This document shows positions 5,584 through 12,656 of a stretch of DNA of 19,768 nucleotides, in pieces; within the stretch, counting starts at the first letter, position 1; each line of letters starts with the position of its first letter. The notes below the pieces were generated by a model, which had not been told where the DNA came from, searched no databases, and was given only the letters and a program-made list of their open reading frames with translations. Position numbers and translations under genes: made by a program. Source of the stretch: JABMMZ01 sp044377005 (GTDB lineage: Bacteria > Bacteroidota > Bacteroidia > NS11-12g > UBA955); NCBI GenBank assembly GCA_044377005.1, contig JBILJV010000041.1, positions 1 through 19,768 on the forward strand, written 5' to 3'.

Positions 5584-8174
5584 TCAATTTTTAGTATCAT
5601 ATTTTCAAATCCTTGATTTGTTTCTATCTGTAATTTATAAAGACCTCTTTTTAAATTGGTTACATTCATTCGAGATTCATTTTTGTTAATTTCCTTTATC
5701 AATACGTCTATTTTTTTTCCGCCCATGTCATAAACGTTTATCTGTTTGATAAGTTCGATATTTGTTAATGCCTTTATGTAGCACCATTGCGAACTTGGAT
5801 TGGGATATAGTATGAATTTTATTCTTTGAAATGGAATGTATTCGATAGTGCATTCTGTTTTAATTAATCCATCGTTGTACTTTTTGCTTAATCTGTAATA
5901 TGTTTTTGTAGGAATTGGAGTCGAGTCTATGTATTCATAGTTTGAAAATCTAAGTGAAGAATGATGCGCTGCAATTTCCCCAATTTTGTTCCAATAGAAT
6001 CTGTTCGATGATTTTTCTATAATAAAACTGGCAAGATCTTGATTGTGGTTGGATTTCCATTCCAATTTTACGAATTCATAGAAAGGTATAGCTTTGAAAG
6101 TGGTCTGTTTGATAGGTAAAGGATTGTAACCACTGAGCAAACTGCCCAAAGTAAAACTGCCAAAACTATTGAAACTGTCGGAGGTACTAGTAATACTTCC
6201 TTTTAATGGTCTGCCATTCAAATACGATGGTGTGTTGTTACTGCCAATATTGAACCAAGAAGTGGGTGCAAAGGTTTTGTTTTTTAGAACACATAAATTA
6301 TTGCCATCAAAAACGCCGTCACTTGTGTCAAAATATAAAGTAATTCTTGGGTGTGCTCCCGAGGTAGTTCGGAGTTGACTATTAGAATGAAGCATCGAAG
6401 AGCTTAAAAATCTTTGAACAGTCCACAATCTAATATTGGAGGCAGTGTCCACATCTGAAGGAAGTTGCCAACCAATGGATCGGCCATTGAGAACTTGCAT
6501 TTCTGCACGATAAGTGTATGAAGTGTTTGAAGTATGGGCAACATTTAAGGTGATTGGTCGCCATTCATAGTCGTATTTTAAGTTTTGATTATTCCATTTC
6601 TTTTTACCCAATGGGAAATTTAAATTACTCATAGTATTAGAATTGCTTGTAAATTCATAATCCATTGGGCCATTTATAAATGCCGAGTCGGAGCCAATGT
6701 TCGAACTAACTGTTTCGTTGTTTAGGACAATGTTATTTCGGCTGCTCGTATTTATAATCCCGTTTATAAATAAAAGTTGATTGGTAATGATGAGTTTGGT
6801 GTTTAAATAAATGGCATCTCTTTTAATAGTATTGATAGTTAGTCTGGAGATGTTTGGATACGATAAGGAGTCGCTTTTAACGGACATGGAATCTGATGAA
6901 CGAAAAACCACAGTGCCTGTGCCAAGCCCAAAATTGATTGTGGAGTTAGACCCAATGGTGGAAAGGTCTTTGTAAAAGAAATTGTGGTTGTTGTATGATG
7001 GTTCAAGAGTTCCTGTACTTTTTTTGATAAATAGAGTATTCCCTTTAAATGTATCACCAAGTGTACTTGCCATCCTTAGTCTGCTGTTGTCATTGTGATG
7101 GATAACAAGGTTCCCAAAAGTATTTCCACCTACCCAATCGTCTATCCCCCCTCCATTTTTTGTAAAAGTAGTCGTTCCGCTGTCAGTACTAAAACGGTTG
7201 TATTCTTTGATTAATAAATCATTGCCACAAATTATACTGTTGTTGTTGGAAAGGGATGAATAGCTGATGGTAATGTCATTTTGAACATTCCAGTAAGTAC
7301 GGCCTTTCAGTTGAGTGTATTTAAAAAGGCAATTAGTAGGATTAATCAATTGATTGGGGCAGGCATTCCATTGTTTGAAATGGTATAGATAGATATTGCC
7401 TTTAGAGAAAGTATCCGATCGTATACCAAAGAAATTAATCAAATGTGAAGTTCCTGAACCAGACAAGTCGTTCCCAAAACTAATTGTTCCAGATGTGTCA
7501 GAATGGAGGGATATGAACTTATAAAAGAGGTTGTATCCATTGTATGCCATTTCAATATTACCGGTTTTGTGTTTTTTTAAGTAGGCAGCGCCTTTAAACG
7601 TGTCAGCAAAAGAATTGGCCATTCTAATACGGCTATTACTGCGGTTATGGATGTAAGCCGTATTCATAAAAACATTTGCGCCTTCGCAATCATTTGTTGT
7701 GCCACCATACTTTACAAGTTTGATAGGGTGGTAGAAGATGGTTTTTTGTATGGCGATATTCTCAGCGATTATTGAGCCTGAATCGTAAATGTGAGCTTTG
7801 TTTAATATGAGGTTATTGGCAAGAGAAACATTAAAAAGGTTAAGGTAAAGCTGTGCATTCGACCTAACCGTAAGGTTGTAAAGAGAAGTGTTTTGACTTA
7901 GGCGGCAGGGGAAAGATGGAGTGGGATTACTAATAATAACAGAATGGGAGTTGGTGTTAGGAATCCCTGTTGGTGACCAATTGGAGGAGTCGTTCCAATT
8001 GTCAGAAGAATTGCCTGTCCAGGTAAATGTTTGGCCAATGGAAAAGAGGCATAGAAATAGGTTTACTATGAGTAATAGTTTGGTTTTATGGTTTTTGGAT
8101 TGACTAATAAAGCAAACATCATTCGTGTTTTTGAAATTAACAACACAATTTACAGAGTCATATAAAGTGGTCAA
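5580..8174 (-). CDS. T9SS-exported surface protein with internal duplication
   Basis: The longest open frame is 864 codons from TTG 8174. The signal peptide core, KNHKTKLLLIVNLFLCLFSI followed by GQ, lies at residues 28-48, leaving an unusually long first part; an ATT at 8108 (residue 23) is a better-placed start (see findings). The mature protein opens with FTWTGNSSDNWNDSSNWSP, a motif common at the N-terminus of Bacteroidota surface proteins. Two related segments follow at about 158-234 and 341-416. Residues 518-680 resemble the FP-x-G... region often found ahead of the tail, and a fibronectin-like domain begins at LPIK (686). The type A sorting domain occupies about 785-864, with YPNPS, DMGGK and LKRGLYKLQI. 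Its role is unknown; it is secreted or anchored by T9SS. The 3' end overlaps the M28 gene by four bases. Confidence 0.85.
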   Translation of the reverse strand: MTTLYDSVNCVVNFKNTNDVCFISQSKNHKTKLLLIVNLFLCLFSIGQTFTWTGNSSDNWNDSSNWSPTGIPNTNSHSVIISNPTPSFPCRLSQNTSLYNLTVRSNAQLYLNLFNVSLANNLILNKAHIYDSGSIIAENIAIQKTIFYHPIKLVKYGGTTNDCEGANVFMNTAYIHNRSNSRIRMANSFADTFKGAAYLKKHKTGNIEMAYNGYNLFYKFISLHSDTSGTISFGNDLSGSGTSHLINFFGIRSDTFSKGNIYLYHFKQWNACPNQLINPTNCLFKYTQLKGRTYWNVQNDITISYSSLSNNNSIICGNDLLIKEYNRFSTDSGTTTFTKNGGGIDDWVGGNTFGNLVIHHNDNSRLRMASTLGDTFKGNTLFIKKSTGTLEPSYNNHNFFYKDLSTIGSNSTINFGLGTGTVVFRSSDSMSVKSDSLSYPNISRLTINTIKRDAIYLNTKLIITNQLLFINGIINTSSRNNIVLNNETVSSNIGSDSAFINGPMDYEFTSNSNTMSNLNFPLGKKKWNNQNLKYDYEWRPITLNVAHTSNTSYTYRAEMQVLNGRSIGWQLPSDVDTASNIRLWTVQRFLSSSMLHSNSQLRTTSGAHPRITLYFDTSDGVFDGNNLCVLKNKTFAPTSWFNIGSNNTPSYLNGRPLKGSITSTSDSFNSFGSFTLGSLLSGYNPLPIKQTTFKAIPFYEFVKLEWKSNHNQDLASFIIEKSSNRFYWNKIGEIAAHHSSLRFSNYEYIDSTPIPTKTYYRLSKKYNDGLIKTECTIEYIPFQRIKFILYPNPSSQWCYIKALTNIELIKQINVYDMGGKKIDVLIKEINKNESRMNVTNLKRGLYKLQIETNQGFENMILKID
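6927..7154 (-). repeat. Internal repeat, copy 2
   Basis: This encodes residues 341-416 of the 864-codon protein: GGG-DDW-GG, then NSRLRMA, DTFKG, STGTL, YNNHNFFYKDLS and INFG. It aligns in order with the copy at 7473-7703. Confidence 0.7.
7473..7703 (-). repeat. Internal repeat, copy 1
   Basis: This encodes residues 158-234: GGT-NDC-GA, then NSRIRMA, DTFKG, KTGNI, YNGYNLFYKFIS and ISFG. Shared positions include R-RMA, DTFKG, TG, YN-N-FYK and FG. The spacing of about 183 residues between copies suggests an old duplication. Confidence 0.7.
8113..8144 (-). promoter_or_regulatory. Possible promoter lying inside the annotated 5' end of the 864-codon gene
   Basis: The minus strand reads GTTG (8144-8141), a 20-base spacer, and GATGTTTG (8120-8113), followed by CTTT and an in-frame ATT at 8108. 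The -7 box has the same GAnnTTTG form and the same four-base distance to the start as the promoters at 12503 and 19126. If it is real, the codons between 8174 and 8109 are not translated. Confidence 0.4.
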
Positions 8175-8583
8175 AGAGTAGATAAAAGTGAATTTATCGA
8201 TTTAATAATAAGTTTAAATACATAATTTTGATATATTTAATTAAATTTTATGTCATCTTTCTTTGTTTGAAAGGTATAAAAATTTATATTTTAGTTAAAT
8301 TATGTATATTTATTAGTACATTAAACTTATGTTTTGAGTTTTTTTATTTGTAAATAATAGGTATTTTTTACTATAAAACTTGCTATCAAAATGTAAAAAA
8401 TGACGAAAACGCACATATAAATGGGATAAGAATGGGTATTATTTTACTGATTATAATCATTTTTTTAAATTTATATAGCTGAAAATCATAACATTAATTA
8501 TTTATTGAGTGTATTGACTTATAGTTAGCTTTGATGATAGGTTTAAAGTACTATATCTTTGCGGCATCAATTCACTTATAAAT
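8175..8583. other. AT-rich divergent intergenic region without a recognised gene
   Basis: These 409 bases lie between the divergent 864-codon and 640-residue T9SS genes. They are very AT-rich, with many short A and T runs. I see no open frame of note, RNA gene, strong hairpin or repeat. The plus-strand promoter at 8530-8561 is the only element I can support. Confidence 0.6.
8530..8561 (+). promoter_or_regulatory. Promoter of the 640-residue T9SS gene
   Basis: TTTG (8530-8533), a 20-base spacer and TATCTTTG (8554-8561) match both boxes of the Bacteroidota housekeeping promoter (TTTG, TAnnTTTG) at standard spacing. The ATG is 22 bases beyond the box, so the leader is about 17 bases. Confidence 0.65.
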
Positions 8584-10506
8584 ATGAAAACGAAAAAAAT
8601 TATTCAAAAATTCAAGAACAATTTTAAATTATTTGTTCTTTCAGTTACGATTTTAGGATCGTCTACCCTTTTTGCGCAGGTTTACAATGTTAACTTTGCC
8701 CCTCTAAATTTCTCAGCTAATAATCAAACATTGATTACAAGTTATTTGGGAAATTCATCACCAACACCAAATACTGCTGCTGGTTCAAGAACCTTGTATA
8801 AAAATATAATTACAATAAACAGCGGAAGTAGTGTCGTTATTGATTGCATTGTTACAAATATGAATGGTTCGGTTGTATTTGATGCGGATTGGAGGTCTAA
8901 TACTAGTGTTGCTCCGGGCAATACTACAAATGCCTTAAGAGTGGACAGTATGTTTTCTCCTGACGTTATTAGTTCTAATACCGCTAATTTTAAAAACTTT
9001 AGATTTGAATTTGGAATTGCTACTACTAGTGGTGCCAGCTTAACTTCTTTTCAACCTGTAATTTTAGATAATTTTGTGTTAAATGTTTATGATGTAGATA
9101 GAGAATCTGGTAGTCAAGGTTATGAAAGAGATAGAGTTTTGATTTCAAGAAGTAGTTATCAAACCTTTGAAGCTTTAAGTACGCTAATTGGATATAATAA
9201 TACAAGCCCTTCAATTTTAGATTTTTATCAAGAAGGAAATGCAACTATTAATGACAATACTAATTATTCAACAATAACAATGGACGATCATAGATATAGA
9301 TTTATATTGTCAAATGTTAGTTCGTTTGAAATTAGCTTAGGAAATGAAGGAAAGTCTTCAGGTACTTGGTCCTCTCAACAACAGTTTTTTCTCGCGTTTT
9401 CAAGAGGAACCGCTTTTTCAAGTGTTGTAGTAGAGAATAATATTTTATTAGATTTAAACACAAATGTTACTTCTGTTAACAATGAGGTAATTGTTAGTAA
9501 TAATAATCCGTATAATTTTACGATTGGAACACCGAATGTTGAAACGACTAACACTAATTTAACTGGATTTACAGTTTCTTTTCCAAGTTCAAATATAAAA
9601 AATGGTTCTGATGAAAGAATGATAATTAATTCAACAGGAGGTCCAGTTTCTGTAGATTTAAGTTCTCCATCTGGTGATACTTTTTCATTGTCTGGTTTAA
9701 GTTATTCAATGACAACAGCCTTATCAGGAGGTATAAATACTTTTACCTTTACAAGAGTAGGTGGTGGAACTTTAACTTTGGCGCAAGGTGAAGCATTACT
9801 TGATGCGTTTCAATATCAAAACCTATCAATTGAAGGTGACGAAGTTGGATTTAGGCTTTTTACTGTTATTGCCCTTGGAACATATTCTTTAAGTGGAACA
9901 AGTTATAATACATCAAGTCCTCAAGCAATATTTATTGCTAATATCGCTAATCCACTTCCAATAAAAGTTATATCTTTCACTGGAAAAGCTTTGGAAAATG
10001 CAAACCAATTAAAATGGACTGTGGCTCAAGAGGTTGATTTCAGCCACTATGAAATATTTCGCTCTGATGATGGACGTGAATTTAACGCGGTTGGAACGGT
10101 GTTCGCAACGGACAATTTCATGGACATGAAATCCTACTCTTTCATTGATGTATCTTCTAAAAGCGGTTTAAGCTACTACAAATTGAAACTAGTTGACGAT
10201 AACGGTTCTTTTGCTTTTTCTAGTTTGGTATTTATCAATCGAAAATTAATTGTGCCAACTGTAAGTAACGTGTTCCCTAATCCAGCAATTACGCATGTAA
10301 ACATTGAGGTTCAAGGCGTGTCAGTTGAGAATTTCAATGTAAGCGTTCAGGATATCAATGGTAAAATCGTATACCAAGCCAAGCAAGTAAGCGCATTGTC
10401 AAATATTTACCAAATGGATGTAACAAACTTTAATAGAGGTGTTTATATCATCAGAATCGAAGATGAAATGGGTAACGTTTCGGCAAGTAAATTTACCATT
10501 AAGTAA
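8584..10506 (+). CDS. T9SS-exported surface protein, related N-terminally to the 592-residue protein
   Basis: This 640-residue protein starts at ATG 8584. The signal peptide is 1-31, ending STLFAQ. Residues 33-280 form a module opening VYNVNFAPLNFSANN, with TLYKNIITI, IDCIV, FSP, FRFEFG and NVYDVD. The same landmarks occur in order in the convergent 592-residue protein. A second module at about 325-425 has NGSDERMIIN and GGTLTLAQGEALLDAFQYQN, similar to repeat domains of large adhesins. A fibronectin-like domain runs from LPIKVISF (458) to about 555, and a type A T9SS sorting domain from VFPNP (563) with VQDINGKIVY and FNRGVYIIRI. The function is unknown; an adhesin or matrix component is a guess from architecture. 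Base composition changes at about the start of the fibronectin-like part (see findings). Its own promoter and a hairpin downstream make it a single-gene unit. Confidence 0.88.
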   Translation: MKTKKIIQKFKNNFKLFVLSVTILGSSTLFAQVYNVNFAPLNFSANNQTLITSYLGNSSPTPNTAAGSRTLYKNIITINSGSSVVIDCIVTNMNGSVVFDADWRSNTSVAPGNTTNALRVDSMFSPDVISSNTANFKNFRFEFGIATTSGASLTSFQPVILDNFVLNVYDVDRESGSQGYERDRVLISRSSYQTFEALSTLIGYNNTSPSILDFYQEGNATINDNTNYSTITMDDHRYRFILSNVSSFEISLGNEGKSSGTWSSQQQFFLAFSRGTAFSSVVVENNILLDLNTNVTSVNNEVIVSNNNPYNFTIGTPNVETTNTNLTGFTVSFPSSNIKNGSDERMIINSTGGPVSVDLSSPSGDTFSLSGLSYSMTTALSGGINTFTFTRVGGGTLTLAQGEALLDAFQYQNLSIEGDEVGFRLFTVIALGTYSLSGTSYNTSSPQAIFIANIANPLPIKVISFTGKALENANQLKWTVAQEVDFSHYEIFRSDDGREFNAVGTVFATDNFMDMKSYSFIDVSSKSGLSYYKLKLVDDNGSFAFSSLVFINRKLIVPTVSNVFPNPAITHVNIEVQGVSVENFNVSVQDINGKIVYQAKQVSALSNIYQMDVTNFNRGVYIIRIEDEMGNVSASKFTIK

Positions 10507-10601
10507 CGAACAATTGTTTTAATTAAATTAGCTTTATCTCATCAACTGCATCAATAGAATAAGCTCAAAATATAGAAAGTTTATGTGATTAGAAATACAT
10601 A

Positions 10602-10646
10602 AAAAACAAATAAAGCTGCTTTTTTAAGGCAGCTTTATTTGTTTTT
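10602..10646. terminator. Bidirectional intrinsic terminator
   Basis: A perfect 18-bp stem (10602-10619 pairing with 10629-10646) with a nine-base loop lies between two convergent T9SS genes. The core is AAAGCTGC/GCAGCTTT, and A/T runs at the base of the stem give a U-tract in both directions. Confidence 0.78.
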
Positions 10647-10719
10647 CTTTTATCTATAAAAAACTATTCAATAATTATTTTTATTGCAATTATTTTAGTT
10701 TAAAGCTAGTTTAAATAAA

Positions 10720-12498
10720 TTATTGAACTATCATTTTACTGAAAATGGTTTTCTCATCTTCTGTAATTTTAATAAAGTAAATTCCTTTTTCTAAGTTGGT
10801 TTTAATTAATGGATTTGAATTGTCACCTTCCATTATTATTTTTCCAGTGTAGTCGATTATTTGGAACTCAACTGCATGATTGGATTGAATTGTAAATTCA
10901 CCATTGTTGGGATTAGGAAAAATAACAAGTTTGTTAGAATTGAAATTTACAATTCTGATGTCACTGTACTGCAAAGTGTTGCTATTATCAAGCTGACTCA
11001 ATTGGTAGTAGTTAATTGTTGATGGTTTGTAATCTGTAAAGAGGTAATGAACGCTGTTCTCAGTAGGTATTTGGGAACCAATAGTAGTCCAATTATTACC
11101 ATCGGTTGATTTAAGAATGTTGAAAGGGTTTCTATTTTCTCCAAATGTTGTCCATGATAAATCCACACTGCCATTATTCGGTTTAGCAATATAACTTATA
11201 AGATCTATTGGAAGTGGAGTTGCAACATCTATTAAAAAATTAGCTTTTTCACTTTCGAATGAAACTTCTTTTATACTAACATCAAAGGAACGCTCTCCCA
11301 AACTTAGTGTTCCACAATCTGTATTTGTGTATCTCAATGCATCTATAAACAATTCGGCTTGAGCCGATGTTAACGTGCCTGAAGATGGTCTAGAAAATGT
11401 GAGTTTACTTATTCCAGATAAATTACTTGCACTAACATTATAAGTAATCCCATTATGAATCACTTGTGGAATAGTTGCTCCATTTGTAAAATTAAGTGAA
11501 ATATTTGCGCCACTTGTTGCCCCATTTATATTTAAAACTTCACTGCTACCATCAAGAATTTGAGTGTTGTTAAATTGAACGTAAATGTTATCAACTATAC
11601 TATTTACACCTGTTATGTTTGTGGTTCCTGAAGAGAAATTAACAGGGGTATTACAAGCGCTTAATGTGTTTGTATTATTGAGTCCAGTTGTAGAAGTATT
11701 TAAATCTAAAGAAGGAGGTGAAATAACTGCGGGTGTATTTGTCCAATTTGGTCCAATACCAAAATCTATGAAATAATAAGCTGTTCCTCCGCCTGATCCA
11801 GCTCCTACAACAAAACTAAATTTACTCAAATTTTCATAAAAAACTCTAACTCTCGTTCTATCATCAGTGACTGTAGTAATATTGGCACTTGTAGTGGATG
11901 AAAATCTAGTTTTTGATGTGTTGGAATTGTATGCGGCATTTATTAATCCGCCTGTTGTTGTTTGAAATTGTGTTGAAGAAAAACCACCAAACTCATTGAA
12001 TTGGTTTGAATTGGTTGTGCCATTCCCATCTATATCATAGGTGTTAACAAAAACATTTTGTAGCATTACATTGGTCCCATTTAGAGTAGTTGAATTAAAA
12101 CTCCCTCCCAATATAAATTGAAATTCAAATTCACAGTTACCTCCACCTGAATTCCAGCTAAAAAGAGGGGAGAAAAAGCTATCCTCATTCGCAGACATGC
12201 CTGTAGCTGCATTGGCATTATGGTCAAATGAAGGCGTAATTGATGTTAAAAATGTCCCACCTGTCAAAGAAACAGTTTTTACAATACAGTCAATTCGTTG
12301 TGTACCGACAGTTATTACATTTGTATATAAAGTAGTATTACCAACTGCTGTTCCATTACTTGTGTTTGGATAATGAGATTTATTGGCATTCAAAAAAGAG
12401 ATAGTTCTTGAATTTACATTAAAAATACTTTGACTATAAATGCTATTAAATGATAAAGATATTAGAATTAAAAGTATATATTTTTTTAGTTTTTTCAT
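10720..12498 (-). CDS. T9SS-exported surface protein sharing its tail with the 2154-residue protein
   Basis: This 592-residue protein starts at ATG 12498. The signal peptide is 1-22 (MKKLKKYILLILISLSFNSI then YSQ). The N-terminal module, opening SIFNVNSRTISF, has TLYTNVITV, IDCIV, FSP, CEFEFQFILG and NTYDIDG. It resembles the module of the convergent 640-residue protein. A second shared module has DGSSEVLNINGA and SGTLTSAQAELFIDALRYTN. The last 164 residues, from LPIDLIS (429), hold a fibronectin-like domain and a type A sorting domain (IFPNPNNGEF, IIDYTGKII, LEKGIYFIKI). They match the 2154-residue protein at 139 positions with no gap. Promoter boxes end four bases before the ATG. A terminator separates it from the gene upstream, so it is probably transcribed alone. 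The function is unknown. Confidence 0.88.
   Translation of the reverse strand: MKKLKKYILLILISLSFNSIYSQSIFNVNSRTISFLNANKSHYPNTSNGTAVGNTTLYTNVITVGTQRIDCIVKTVSLTGGTFLTSITPSFDHNANAATGMSANEDSFFSPLFSWNSGGGNCEFEFQFILGGSFNSTTLNGTNVMLQNVFVNTYDIDGNGTTNSNQFNEFGGFSSTQFQTTTGGLINAAYNSNTSKTRFSSTTSANITTVTDDRTRVRVFYENLSKFSFVVGAGSGGGTAYYFIDFGIGPNWTNTPAVISPPSLDLNTSTTGLNNTNTLSACNTPVNFSSGTTNITGVNSIVDNIYVQFNNTQILDGSSEVLNINGATSGANISLNFTNGATIPQVIHNGITYNVSASNLSGISKLTFSRPSSGTLTSAQAELFIDALRYTNTDCGTLSLGERSFDVSIKEVSFESEKANFLIDVATPLPIDLISYIAKPNNGSVDLSWTTFGENRNPFNILKSTDGNNWTTIGSQIPTENSVHYLFTDYKPSTINYYQLSQLDNSNTLQYSDIRIVNFNSNKLVIFPNPNNGEFTIQSNHAVEFQIIDYTGKIIMEGDNSNPLIKTNLEKGIYFIKITEDEKTIFSKMIVQ
10723..11214 (-). repeat. C-terminal cassette, copy 1 (fibronectin-like plus T9SS sorting domain)
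   Basis: This encodes the last 164 residues of the 592-residue protein. It aligns without indel to 12660-13151. In the block 10921-11000 against 12858-12937 I count 75 of 80 identical bases. Confidence 0.85.
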
Positions 12499-12502
12499 TT
12501 TG

Positions 12503-12533
12503 CAAAGTTCTGTATTATAAAACTTTACACAAA
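12503..12533 (-). promoter_or_regulatory. Promoter of the 592-residue T9SS gene (leaderless type)
   Basis: The minus strand reads TTTG (12533-12530), a 19-base spacer, GAACTTTG (12510-12503), CAAA, then the ATG. The same boxes, spacing and flanks (TTATACTATTTG; GAACTTTGCAAAATGAAA) precede the 2154-residue gene. Confidence 0.6.
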
Positions 12534-12559
12534 TAGTATAAGCTTTTCATTTTTGTAAA

Positions 12560-12607
12560 AAAAATAGTACTTACTTTTTGTTTAAACGAGAAGTAAGTAC
12601 TATTTTT
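12560..12607 (-). terminator. Intrinsic terminator of the 2154-residue gene
   Basis: A perfect 17-bp stem (12560-12576 pairing with 12591-12607) encloses a 14-base loop. The core is AATAGTACTTACTT. On the minus strand it is followed by a run of T. It begins about 50 bases after the stop at 12657 and separates this gene from the 592-residue gene. Confidence 0.78.
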
Positions 12608-12656
12608 GAGTGTTTTTTTGTTTTTTAAAATTTTGACTGTTTATATTAAACAAACT

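Noticed and set aside
6839..7060. A 73-codon minus-strand frame inside the 864-codon gene
   Set aside because: It lies in another frame of a clearly coding region and has no independent support.
10602..10646. Hairpin as a riboswitch or small RNA
   Set aside because: It is a simple perfect stem between two convergent stops with U-tracts on both sides, and no further structure surrounds it.
12560..12607. Perfect inverted repeat as the end of a mobile element
   Set aside because: It is a single hairpin with a 14-base loop, followed by a T-run at the expected distance after a stop codon, so a terminator explains it. No transposase is nearby.
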